64,000 nt of DNA from RBG-13-68-16 sp041494245 (GCA_041494245.1 JBGQAK010000009.1:1-64000), one strand, 5' to 3'; positions 36,479 through 44,089 are shown, counted from the first letter of the stretch. Notes: generated from the sequence alone by a model not told the origin. Numbers and translations are program-made.

Positions 36479-36724
36479 CTAGACCTCCCTTTCCGTTGGC
36501 GCCTTCCGTCGGAGGCTGGCTTTCTTCCGCAGCGCGGATAGCACGACTCGGACGGTGTTAGGAGTTGTCCCCAGCACTTGAGCTATCTGCTTTGGGGGGA
36601 AGCCAACTGAGGACAACAAGGCGATCTTTTCAACCTGTGGCTTACCTTCGGTCATACCCAACACCATCAACTTTATGATGGCGTCAAGCTTGGCGACCAG
36701 GGTCAACACTGTCTTTTCATCCAC
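36479..36724 (-). CDS. Small sigma-region-4-like HTH protein A2
   Basis: 81 residues; GTG at 36724 overlaps the upstream stop by 8 bases. N-terminal helix TVLTLVAKLDAIIKLMVLGM, then an HTH closely resembling sigma region 4 or LuxR-type helices: KIALLSSVGFPPKQIAQVLG, TTPNTVRVVLSALRKK, ending in a basic tail. The first helix may be a dimerisation element. Second gene of module A. Confidence 0.78.
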   Translation of the reverse strand: MDEKTVLTLVAKLDAIIKLMVLGMTEGKPQVEKIALLSSVGFPPKQIAQVLGTTPNTVRVVLSALRKKASLRRKAPTEREV

Positions 36725-36959
36725 CTGAAAGCGCCTCCTTCTTAGGCGCCTTCCTGCTCGAGAGGGAAGCCGTCACGTAATTTACCGGTTTGCCGAGAAT
36801 CCTCGCGGTCTCAGACGGGGCGATACCGAGGTGAGTCAGCCTGCGGATCTTGTCCGCGATTGTGGCTCGAGGTTGCGGAGGGGGCTGCTCAAGAAAAAGT
36901 GCGATGAGAATGTTCAACCTGCTTACGATGTCGGTACTCAGGTTTTCTGCCGGCGACAC
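36717..36959 (-). CDS. Small HTH protein A1, first gene of module A
   Basis: 80 residues; GTG at 36959 with GGAGG 5 bases before (the frame could begin at TTG 36971 but that overlaps the ribosome site). Helix SRLNILIALFLEQ, a Pro-rich turn, then KIRRLTHLGIAPSETARILG and KPVNYVTASLSSRK, an HTH of the same type as A2 and B2. Its promoter is close to consensus. Good candidate for an autoregulator of the module. Confidence 0.76.
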   Translation of the reverse strand: MSPAENLSTDIVSRLNILIALFLEQPPPQPRATIADKIRRLTHLGIAPSETARILGKPVNYVTASLSSRKAPKKEALSGG

Positions 36960-37365
36960 GCTAACCTCCAATTGTCCTCATAATGATAACTGATGGCTAT
37001 CCCTTTGTCAAGTCAGGTCATTCGTGGCTTGCATTAGGCAACCGTGGCACCGAACGGCTCACCGTTCCTGGGGGCGTGGCGACAAATGGCTGCCGGGCGA
37101 CATCCCGAGAAACACGATAGGCCCCTGTTCGAAGCCGCAGCTACTTAATAGGTAATAGGTACACAGCACATTGGGAGCAGGAATGACCTTCCCACCTTCT
37201 GGGCCCGGATCCAACACTCGCACTCACGGTCTTTTCTCCATTGGTTCCTATTTGATCCGACCCCCTCGCCTGGGGGCAGAGACAGCGTGGCGCCTGTGGC
37301 GTGGAAAGCACTCACCCGGGGCGGTTGCAGCGGGCTATTCGGCCGCCGGATGGTGCGACGAAACC
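36960..37365. other. Inter-module spacer
   Basis: 406 bases between module A's first gene and the end of the module B HEPN gene. Contains the module A promoter (36983-37011) and a hairpin (GAACGG at 37052-37057, CCGTTC at 37062-37067). The open frames on either strand have no ribosome site and no recognisable product. Confidence 0.6.
36983..37011 (-). promoter_or_regulatory. Module A promoter
   Basis: Minus strand TTGACA (37006-37011), 17 bases, TATCAT (36983-36988). Nearly consensus; the leader to the GTG at 36959 is about 17 bases. Confidence 0.82.
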
Positions 37366-38112
37366 TCATTTGATTCCAGCGGAATTGAGGAGCCTTGCCC
37401 AGTCCCGGTATAGAAGATTGATTCTGGTGATGTCGTCATTCGAAAGGGGGACGCAGTGTGCGAGGCTGTTCCTTGCCATGTAGACGTCATCCATTAGTAC
37501 CTTGAACCAGTCGACGTTCACAATGACATCGCTGAAGGACGAAATGTTTGAGACGATTAGCTCCTTTAGATCGGCGAAGTTTGCATAGTAGAGGGGATGG
37601 TTACCGCGTCTCTCCCGCCAGGGGAAGCGAGTCTCCTTCTTCATCGTGCGTGCAACGTTGCTTTTGACACCGGCTGGGGCGAGGTTATCCCACCAGTCTG
37701 GGTCGGTCTTTGCGAGCTGGGTGGAGACGAGAGCTCTAATTGAGTTCTCAAGAAGGAAAAGCGTGGGGTAAACGCTTTTGCCGAGGGACAGCGCGGTGGC
37801 GGACAGACTTTCGGACACGAGAGGGTACGTGCGGATTGGCGCGGGGCGAGGAGCGGGAGCCCTGGTGGGACGTGGACCACGTGGCGACGCTGCTGGAAGG
37901 GGTCTTGGGACAAGGGCACGGATCCTGTCGAGCGTCGCAAGGGGAAGGTGCTTGGACAGATCTAATCCTTCCATGTGTGCGATGACGTAGACGGCCTCCT
38001 CTGTTGTCATTGGGCCGTATGAGTCTTTAAGTTTCTTGGCTCGCAGGCTAAGGGCCTGCTTGGTAACGCCAAGCTTTGCCAGTAGCTGCTTGCGAACTTC
38101 CTTGTTGGTCAT
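37366..38112 (-). CDS. Swt1-like HEPN protein, module B
   Basis: 248 residues, ATG at 38112, 15 bases after the B2 stop. N-terminal domain about 1-68 (VRKQLLAKLGVTKQALSLRA, TEEAVYVIAHMEGLDLSKHL), a Pro/Arg-rich linker (about 70-95), then a HEPN domain: YPTLFLLENSIRALV, DWWDNLAP, PWRERRG and the R-x4-H motif RNSLAH at 214-219, with RINLLYRDWARLL after it. Clear paralogue of the module A protein, sharing the order ENS-R-LV, DWW, PW, RG, RN-AH and DW, but well diverged, so the two modules are not a recent copy. Predicted RNase; no experimental basis here. Confidence 0.82.
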   Translation of the reverse strand: MTNKEVRKQLLAKLGVTKQALSLRAKKLKDSYGPMTTEEAVYVIAHMEGLDLSKHLPLATLDRIRALVPRPLPAASPRGPRPTRAPAPRPAPIRTYPLVSESLSATALSLGKSVYPTLFLLENSIRALVSTQLAKTDPDWWDNLAPAGVKSNVARTMKKETRFPWRERRGNHPLYYANFADLKELIVSNISSFSDVIVNVDWFKVLMDDVYMARNSLAHCVPLSNDDITRINLLYRDWARLLNSAGIK

Positions 38113-38127
38113 TTGAAGTTGGTGGAG

Positions 38128-38346
38128 CTATTTGGACCGGGCTCTCTTCTTGGCCTCGGCGATTCGGACGCTTACAGCCTTCGCTGTGCTATCGAAAACA
38201 TCCGCGATCTCAGAGGGTGTCAAGCCGAGACGCTTAAGGACAGGGGCGCCCTCAGCCACGGTCTTGCCCTCTGCGATCTGGTACGCCATGAGGGCGATTA
38301 GGACGGCTAGCTTCCGCTCGATAGATTCTAGTAGTTGGCTATCCAC
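38128..38346 (-). CDS. Small sigma-region-4-like HTH protein B2
   Basis: 72 residues, GTG with AGGGGG 7 bases before. N-terminal helix LLESIERKLAVLIALMAYQI, then LKRLGLTPSEIADVFDSTAK and AVSVRIAEAKKRARSK, an HTH with a basic end. Closest in pattern to A1 and A2. Lies directly upstream of the HEPN B gene. Confidence 0.76.
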   Translation of the reverse strand: MDSQLLESIERKLAVLIALMAYQIAEGKTVAEGAPVLKRLGLTPSEIADVFDSTAKAVSVRIAEAKKRARSK

Positions 38347-38373
38347 TCTTGGCCCCCTCGTGGGCTAGGTTGA

Positions 38374-38604
38374 CTATCTGCTGCCCTTGCGTTTGCTGGG
38401 TGTCTTGCTTCTCTTGTTCTGGAGGCGAGCGTTGCGGACGGAACCGATCGCAACGTGGCACACTTTGGATATCTGATCGTCGCTAAGGCCGAATCTATCC
38501 AGGACGTCGACTCGGTCGTTGAGATTGATCAGGTCCTTGATGCAGAGATAAGCAAGCATCAGGGCGGTCTTAGAGGAGTCAGGGCTTACGGCTTCCGGTG
38601 CCAA
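38374..38604 (-). CDS. Small HTH protein B1, first gene of module B
   Basis: 76 residues, TTG start at 38604 with AGGGGGA 8 bases before; no other plausible start. Helix TALMLAYLCIKDLINLNDRV, then LDRFGLSDDQISKVCHVAIG and SVRNARLQNKRSKTPSKRKG. Same plan as the other small proteins. Probably the promoter-proximal regulator of module B. Confidence 0.72.
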   Translation of the reverse strand: MAPEAVSPDSSKTALMLAYLCIKDLINLNDRVDVLDRFGLSDDQISKVCHVAIGSVRNARLQNKRSKTPSKRKGSR

Positions 38605-38638
38605 TGGGCTGTCCCCCTATACGACGGAATTGGCCTGA

Positions 38639-38667
38639 ATTCTAGCATGAGCGGGCGGGCCGCGCAA
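38639..38667 (-). promoter_or_regulatory. Module B promoter
   Basis: Minus strand TTGCGC (38662-38667), 17 bases, TAGAAT (38639-38644). Leader about 28 bases. Confidence 0.55.
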
Positions 38668-38679
38668 TAAGCCGCGGCG

Positions 38680-38807
38680 GCCGAACGCCGCGCTTCAGCG
38701 GCACGCCGGGTGATTTGGGGGGCTTTGGCATAGCACAATGGTGGCCGGAGCCACAGCCGCCACGCAACCACGCCTGAGGGCGCGTCCGCTGCAAGCGCTT
38801 GTTAGGC
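38680..38807 (+). other. Integron attC-like recombination site
   Basis: 128 bp with imperfect inverted ends. Left end GCCGAAC (38680-38686), right end GTTAGGC (38801-38807). Inside, CGCGCTT and AAGCGC(TTG) arms and a further CAGCGG pair with CCGCTG, with one unpaired extra base as typical of folded attC sites. The centre has a small hairpin (GTGGC/GCCAC). The orientation would place a cassette to the left, i.e. module B read in reverse. No integrase gene is in the window. Confidence 0.65.
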
Positions 38808-38960
38808 CGCTCCCATTCAATGTGCTGCCTGCCCTGGACCAAGCTCTGCGACGTCGCGCTCAGCCGTCAAGAAAGGCCTCGTACGGTCACAGATTCTGGT
38901 GTACAGCACCGAACCGTCGCAAAAAAACCGCGCATAGACGAGCTACTCTTGGCCAAGCTC

Positions 38961-38999
38961 ATTGGTACCGGGTATCAGTTTCTCACCTTCTGGTCCCAG
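38961..38999 (+). repeat. Short dispersed repeat, right of the HEPN island
   Basis: Starts ATTGGTACCGGGTATCA and runs through TTTCTCACCTTCTGGT. It aligns with the reverse complement of 29401-29438 at most positions and more weakly with 35368-35403. Confidence 0.5.
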
Positions 39000-39170
39000 A
39001 CCCAACCGTTGCGCGCGTTCCGCCTTTCTCTTGTTGCTCGCCATTCGATCCTACACCATCCCCACGACACTCTGGCTGGAGTGGGCAAACCGCGCCGGCA
39101 CGGGTGGCAGAGGAACCCCTCACCCCGGCCCTCTTCGGACGGAAAGAGAGCCTGGTGCTGCAGGTGCGAC

Positions 39171-39287
39171 GAAATCCTTCGTCGTCACGCCGCTGGCGTG
39201 CCTCTTCAGGATGACCGAGGCTCCGTCTACCGAGTGGGATGAAGGACCGCGTTATGTGGTGAGATCCTTCGCTTCGCTCAGGATGAC
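39171..39287. repeat. Fragments of dispersed palindromic elements
   Basis: Two adjacent fragments: GAAATCCTTCG to TTCAGGATGAC (39171-39215), and GATCCTTCGCTTCGCTCAGG (39263-39282) ending ATGAC at 39287. Related to the GTCAT(T/C)CCGAG family, which has complete copies near 47.4 and 47.9 kb. Confidence 0.55.
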
Positions 39288-39313
39288 TGGAGCGCGGCGG
39301 GGCCGCGCACCAG

Positions 39314-40168
39314 TCACATCCTCCCGACCATGGCCTCCAGGCGGGCGATGCGCTTCTCCATCGGCGGGTGGGTGGCGAACAGCGAGGTGATGCCGCCGCC
39401 AGAGAACGGGTTGACGATCATCATGTGCGCCGTGGTCGGCTGCGCGGTCTGCATCGGGATGCGCTTGGTGTAGGCGCCGAGCTTGCGCAGCGCGGACGCC
39501 AGGCCCATCGGGGACCCGGTCAGCTTCACACTGCCCTCGTCGGCGGCGTACTCGCGCGAGCGGGAGATCGCGAGCTGGATCAGCAGCGCGGCGATCGGCG
39601 CCACGATGATGAAGAACAACCCGCCCATGCCGCCGCCACGGTCGTCGCGATCGCCACCGCGCCCGGCGAACATCATGGCGTAGCCCGCCATGCGTGCCAG
39701 CATGGCCAGGGCACCGGCAATTGTGGCCGCAATCGACGAGATCAGGATGTCGCGGTGGAGCACGTGGGTCAGCTCGTGGGCGAGGACGCCCTTGAGCTCC
39801 TCGCGGTCCATGGCGCGCATCAATCCCTCGGTGACCGCGACCGCAGCGTGGTGCGGGTTACGCCCCGTGGCGAAGGCATTGGGTTGCATTTCGGGGATCA
39901 TGTAGAGGCGGGGCATCGGGATGCCGGCGCGCTGGGACAGCTCGGCCACCACCGCGTAGAGCTGGGGGGCGCTCGCCTCGTCCACCGGTTTGGCGCGGTG
40001 CATCGCCAGGGCGATCTTGTCCGAGAAGAAGTACGCCACGAAGTTGATCACGCCGGCGAACACCAGCGCCATCACCATGCCTTGCTGCCCGCCCAGCATC
40101 TCGCCGATCCACAGCAGCAGCCCGGTAAGCAGCGCCAGGAGCAGCGTCGTCTTGACCCAGTTGCTCAT
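39314..40168 (-). CDS. htpX: Membrane zinc metalloprotease HtpX
   Basis: 284 residues from ATG at 40168 (GGAGGGAAGC before). M48 family: helices at about 5-25 and 30-50, catalytic HELTH in KGVLAHELTHVLHRDILISS, two further helices, and the third zinc ligand Glu in SREYAADEGSVKLTG. MQPNAFATGRNP is the family-specific segment. Degrades misfolded inner-membrane proteins. Has its own TATAAT box about 80 bases upstream. Confidence 0.93.
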   Translation of the reverse strand: MSNWVKTTLLLALLTGLLLWIGEMLGGQQGMVMALVFAGVINFVAYFFSDKIALAMHRAKPVDEASAPQLYAVVAELSQRAGIPMPRLYMIPEMQPNAFATGRNPHHAAVAVTEGLMRAMDREELKGVLAHELTHVLHRDILISSIAATIAGALAMLARMAGYAMMFAGRGGDRDDRGGGMGGLFFIIVAPIAALLIQLAISRSREYAADEGSVKLTGSPMGLASALRKLGAYTKRIPMQTAQPTTAHMMIVNPFSGGGITSLFATHPPMEKRIARLEAMVGRM

Positions 40169-40250
40169 GCTTCCCTCCAGGACCCCGGCGCCGGAGCGGG
40201 CGCTCAGGGGTCTCGATGCAGGCCGGGCATCGGAGCTCCCCGGCCACATG

Positions 40251-40256
40251 ATTATA
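40251..40256 (-). promoter_or_regulatory. -10 box of htpX
   Basis: Consensus TATAAT on the minus strand; no good -35 at 17 bases. Leader about 75 bases. Confidence 0.45.
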
Positions 40257-40299
40257 TGCAAACCGCCTACCAGGTGTTACACCCGGCACCCACGGGGGC

Positions 40300-40485
40300 T
40301 CAGGGTTTGGCGGTCGGGGTGGGCGACGGGACGGCTGGCTGGATCCCCATCTCGGGGGAGACGCGCACGCGGCAGGAGCGCGAGGTCGCGAGCACGGCGA
40401 CGATGAAGACAAGAAGTGCGAGGCCGATGGCGGCCACGAAGTACTCGGCGAGGGAGCGGCGGCGGCGGGTTCGGGAGCGAGCCAT
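40300..40485 (-). CDS. Small single-helix membrane protein
   Basis: 61 residues from ATG at 40485 (the frame could start at 40494). Basic N-terminus (MARSRTRRRRSLAEY), one membrane helix (FVAAIGLALLVFIVAVLATS), then a short Pro-rich end (PAVPSPTPTAKP). Located downstream of the peptide-transporter permease gene with about 40 bases between. No family recognised. Confidence 0.5.
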   Translation of the reverse strand: MARSRTRRRRSLAEYFVAAIGLALLVFIVAVLATSRSCRVRVSPEMGIQPAVPSPTPTAKP

Positions 40486-40527
40486 CGGGTGCATCCTACC
40501 GCACCCTGTGGCCGGCCGGCCCGTCAC

Positions 40528-41505
40528 TCACCGCGTGCGCTCCTCCCGGCCGGCGATCTCCTGGAGACCGTCCGCCGCAAGCGCCGCGGCGATCACGGTG
40601 AGAGCCACGAGGGCGGTCGGCAGAAACGTCAGCCACCAGGCGTTGGCGAGGACGTCCTGCCCCTCGGCCACGATGTTCCCCCATGACGGGATGGGCGGCT
40701 GCACGCCGAGCCCGAGGAAGGACAGCGAGGCCTCCACGAGGATGAGGTCGCCCAGCCGCAGCGCACCGTCCTGGGCGATCGGCGTGAGGGAGTTGGGCAG
40801 CAGGTGGGTGAACGCGATCCGCCACGAACTGGCGCCGATCGCGCGCGCCGCCAGGATGAACTCCCGCCCCTTGAGCGAGAGCACCTGCGCGCGCACCAGG
40901 CGCGCCACCCCCATCCACGAGGAGAAGCCGAGCACCGCCACGAGCGCGGCGAGGGACGGACGGAACACCGCGGCGAGGAAGAGCAGCAGGAACAGCATCG
41001 GGATCGCCAGCAGCGCGTCCACGATGCGCATCAGCACCGCGTCGAACACGCCTCCGCGCCACCCGGCGGCAAGGCCGGCGCTCACCCCCGCCACCAGGGC
41101 GACCAGCAGCGCGAGACCGCCGACGCCGAGGGAGACGCGGGCGCCGGAGAGCAGGCGCGCGAGCACGTCGCGGCCGACCGTGTCGGTGCCGAGCCAGAAG
41201 CGGCGGGTGGAGACGCGAGCGATCTCGGTGGCTCGGATCCTCTCCATGCCGTCCGCGCGGGCGATCACCCAGGACCCGCCGTCCAGGCGCGCGCTCACGG
41301 CCGCGAGCGCCGTGCCGTCGTGGCGTACGAGCACAACCCGGCTCGCGCCCGGCGGCAGGAGGGAAAGCTCCCTCGGGTCCAGGATGGCGCTCGGGTCCGG
41401 CGCCAGCCATGGCCCGACCAGCGCGACGAGGGCGAGGGCCGCGAGGAGGACGACCCCCACCCGCAGCCGACGCGGCCACCGGCGCACCCGCTCGACCCAG
41501 CTCAC
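40528..41505 (-). CDS. Peptide/nickel ABC transporter permease, DppC-like
   Basis: 325 residues from GTG at 41505, overlapping the upstream stop (GTGA). Six membrane helices; N-terminal OppC-type segment VRRWPRRLRVGVVLLAALAL. A periplasmic insertion of about 60 residues follows helix 1. The EAA loop reads ILAARAIGASSWRIAFTHLL, PNSLTPI, the site where the ATPase docks, and WLGTDTVGRDVLARLL is the DppC marker. No ATPase genes in the neighbourhood. Confidence 0.9.
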   Translation of the reverse strand: MSWVERVRRWPRRLRVGVVLLAALALVALVGPWLAPDPSAILDPRELSLLPPGASRVVLVRHDGTALAAVSARLDGGSWVIARADGMERIRATEIARVSTRRFWLGTDTVGRDVLARLLSGARVSLGVGGLALLVALVAGVSAGLAAGWRGGVFDAVLMRIVDALLAIPMLFLLLFLAAVFRPSLAALVAVLGFSSWMGVARLVRAQVLSLKGREFILAARAIGASSWRIAFTHLLPNSLTPIAQDGALRLGDLILVEASLSFLGLGVQPPIPSWGNIVAEGQDVLANAWWLTFLPTALVALTVIAAALAADGLQEIAGREERTR

Positions 41506-42464
41506 AGGCGCACCCGCGGGTCGGCCAGCGCGTAGGCGACGTCGGCCAGGATGTTGCCCAGCACGACCGCCGTCGTGGCAACGATCGTTCCGCCCAGGAG
41601 CATCGGCAGGTCGCGGCCGAGCGCCGCGTTGAACATCACCTGGCCCATGCCGGGCCAGGAGAAGACCACCTCGATCACCAGCGAGCCGGACACGAGGAAG
41701 GGGAGCGACATGCCCATCATCGTGATGAGCGGCAGCAGGGCGTTGGGGAGCGCGTGCGAGACGAGCGCCTGCCGGCGCGAGCAGCCGCGGGCGCGCGCCG
41801 CCAGCACGTAGTGCTCCATGCGCTCGTCGAGCAGCGAGCCGCGCAGGTAGCGGGCCACCGCGCCGACGCCGGTCACCCCGATGGCCGTGACCGGGAGCAA
41901 CACGTGCTTGAGGAGGTCGAACACGCGCGCCCAGCCGTGCGCCATCTCTCCCTCGAGGGAGAGCATGTGCGAGGGGGGGAAGAGGTGCAGTCGGTACGAG
42001 AACAGCCCGATGAGGGCGAGGGCCACGCCGAACGTCGGCATCGCGTAGGCGCCGAGGGTGAACAGGGTGATCAGCCGGTCCCCGGTGCCGTGGGCGCGGC
42101 GGAGCTGCACGAGGGCGAGCAGGATCCCGCCGCCCAGCTCGAGGGCGAGGCCGAGGGAGGTGAGCAGCAGGGTGTTGGGCAGGACCTCGGCGAGGACGGC
42201 GGTGACCTTCTGCCGGTAGAACCACGAGGTCCCGAGGTCGCCCGTGACCGCGGAGCCGAGCCAGCTCGCGTAGCGCGCGGGCAGCGGGCGGTCGAGGCCG
42301 AAGTCGCGCCGCCAGCGCTCGCGGGCGGCGGCGGAGATGCGCGGGTCGGAGAGACGGCTCGCGGCGTCGCCGGGCGCCAGGGAGATAAGCGCGAACGTCA
42401 CGGTGGCCACCAGCCAGACCAGCACGACCCCCGCGCCGATCCGGCGCACCGCCCAGCGCAGCAT
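41502..42464 (-). CDS. Peptide/nickel ABC transporter permease, DppB-like
   Basis: 320 residues from ATG at 42464, whose A is shared with the upstream TGA; GGAG 6 bases before. Six helices, N-terminal VRRIGAGVVLVWLVATVTFA, FGLDRPLPARYASWLGSAVT, GDLGTSW, and the EAA-loop YVLAARARGCSRRQALVSHA, LPNALLPLIT. Forms the channel with the DppC-like protein. Confidence 0.92.
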   Translation of the reverse strand: MLRWAVRRIGAGVVLVWLVATVTFALISLAPGDAASRLSDPRISAAARERWRRDFGLDRPLPARYASWLGSAVTGDLGTSWFYRQKVTAVLAEVLPNTLLLTSLGLALELGGGILLALVQLRRAHGTGDRLITLFTLGAYAMPTFGVALALIGLFSYRLHLFPPSHMLSLEGEMAHGWARVFDLLKHVLLPVTAIGVTGVGAVARYLRGSLLDERMEHYVLAARARGCSRRQALVSHALPNALLPLITMMGMSLPFLVSGSLVIEVVFSWPGMGQVMFNAALGRDLPMLLGGTIVATTAVVLGNILADVAYALADPRVRL

Positions 42465-44089
42465 CACGGTCTCCAGGTCCACTCGTCGACGTTGAAGAAG
42501 ATGCTCGCGCCGTTCATCTCGGCGCCGCGCACCCTGCGGCTCACGCCGATCAGCACGTCGGCCTCGTAGAGGAAGGTGGCGGGCTGGTCCGCCGCGATCA
42601 GCTCCTGGATCCGGTCGAGCACCGGCTTGGCCCTGGTGTAGTCGGCCTCCTCGCGCGCCACGGCGATCAGGCGGTCCACCTCGGGGTTTGAGTACCCCGA
42701 GATGTTGTTGCTGCCCTGCGTGTCGCTAGGCGTGCTCCACTCGCCGGTGAGGTCGATCTTCGTGGGCTCCACCCACGCCCAGATCGTGGCGTCGAAGTCG
42801 CCGCTCTCCGCTCGTGCGATCAGCGACGTGAACTCCGCCTGAACGGGGCGGACCTTGACCCCGATCCGCGCGAGGTCGGCCTGGATCAGGAGGGCGAGCT
42901 GCTGGCGCATGGTGTTGCCGGCGGGGTAGAGGAGGTCGAACGCGAACGGTTTGCCGTCGCGCTCGAGGACGCCGTCGCGGTTGCGCCAGCCGGCACGTGT
43001 GAGGAGATCGGTCGCGAGCGCGGGGTCGAACGTGAGCTCGGGGAGGTTTCGGTCGAAGGCCCACATCGAGGATAGGATCGGACCGTTCGCGAGCCTGGCG
43101 TGCCCGTGGTACACGGTGTCCACGGCGGCCTTGCGGTTGATGGCGAGGGTGAGCGCGCGCCGCACGCGGCGGTCCGTGAAAGGGGCCCTCCGGTTGTTCC
43201 ACATGACCATGCCGAGGTCCCGCCCGGGGAACCCCACGAGGCGCAGCTCAGGGCTGGCGGCGATGCGGTCGGCGTCCTGGGGCGACACGCGCGGCACGAG
43301 CTGGACCTGGCCGGCGAAGAGCTGCCCCATTCGGCTGCCGATGTCCGGGAGCACCCGGAAGACCAGGCGGTCGAGGTAGGGGCGCGGGTTGCCCCACCAG
43401 CTCGGGTCGCGCTCGAGGACGAGCGTCTGCTGGGGCGTGTGGGAGGCGACCCTGAACGGCCCGCCCGTGACGAGCACCTTCTCGAAGTCCGTCGTGCGCC
43501 ACTTCTCGAACGGGATCCTGCCCCAGGCGTGCGCCGGGAGGATGTGCCCGTCGTTGGCGTCCATGAGCTGGTAGGGATAGGTACGCGTGAAGTGGAAGCG
43601 GACGGTCTGGGGGTCGACGACCTCGACGTCCTTGATGAAGTCCTTGATCTCGATGCCGGTGGAGCCCACCCGCGGGTCCTTCTGCGCCAGGAAGGTGAAG
43701 CGCACGTCCTCCGAGGTGACGGGGACGCCGTCCGACCAGCGCGCGTCGGGGCGCAGGTGGAAGGTGAGGACCCGGTTGTCCGAGGAGAACTCCCAGGAGG
43801 TGGCGAGGCGGGGCGCGAACGACGGCGGGTGGAGCAGGTAGTCGGGCTGCTCGGTCATGAGGGCCGGGAACAGGAGGTCGATGATGTCCATCTCGGTGTC
43901 CTCGCCGGCCGACTGGTACTCGTTGAACGTCGTGACGTCGGCGACCGCGGCGACGATGACCTGGCCGCCCGGCCCCGGGGCCCCGGCCGCGCTCTGCGGG
44001 CCGGCGGCCGGCTCGCGGTTGCAGCCGGCGGCGGCGATGACCAGCGTCGCGGCGAGGAGCGCGAGGACTCTGGCGCGGATGGCTCTCAT
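42464..44089 (-). CDS. Peptide-binding lipoprotein, SBP family 5
   Basis: 541 residues. Lipoprotein signal with lipobox IAAAGC (Cys near residue 23), then an Ala/Gly/Pro linker and the DppA/OppA fold: LATSWEFSSDNRVLTFHLRP, DARWSDGVPVTSEDVRFTFL, WWGNPRPYLDRLVFRVLPDI, RRVRRALTLAINRKAAVDTV and LLIQADLARIGVKVRPVQAE. Delivers peptides or similar ligands to the two permeases encoded next to it, with coupled starts. Ligand unknown. Confidence 0.93.
   Translation of the reverse strand: MRAIRARVLALLAATLVIAAAGCNREPAAGPQSAAGAPGPGGQVIVAAVADVTTFNEYQSAGEDTEMDIIDLLFPALMTEQPDYLLHPPSFAPRLATSWEFSSDNRVLTFHLRPDARWSDGVPVTSEDVRFTFLAQKDPRVGSTGIEIKDFIKDVEVVDPQTVRFHFTRTYPYQLMDANDGHILPAHAWGRIPFEKWRTTDFEKVLVTGGPFRVASHTPQQTLVLERDPSWWGNPRPYLDRLVFRVLPDIGSRMGQLFAGQVQLVPRVSPQDADRIAASPELRLVGFPGRDLGMVMWNNRRAPFTDRRVRRALTLAINRKAAVDTVYHGHARLANGPILSSMWAFDRNLPELTFDPALATDLLTRAGWRNRDGVLERDGKPFAFDLLYPAGNTMRQQLALLIQADLARIGVKVRPVQAEFTSLIARAESGDFDATIWAWVEPTKIDLTGEWSTPSDTQGSNNISGYSNPEVDRLIAVAREEADYTRAKPVLDRIQELIAADQPATFLYEADVLIGVSRRVRGAEMNGASIFFNVDEWTWRP

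Larger units (their letters stand above)
38808..39313. other. Non-coding stretch with repeats
   Basis: 506 bases between the attC-like site and htpX. Contains the short dispersed repeat at 38961-38999 and palindrome-element fragments at 39171-39287. No supported gene. Confidence 0.55.

Noticed and set aside
37028..37037. A second attC right end (CATTAGGC) between the modules
   Set aside because: No matching left arm or paired inner boxes could be found, so only the site at 38680-38807 is kept.
37145..37369. 74-residue minus-strand open frame downstream of HEPN B
   Set aside because: No ribosome site, low-complexity Arg/Pro content and overlap with the end of the HEPN gene.
38642..38842. Open frame containing an NKRLQRT-type string
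   Set aside because: It is the translation of the attC-like inverted repeat, not a protein.
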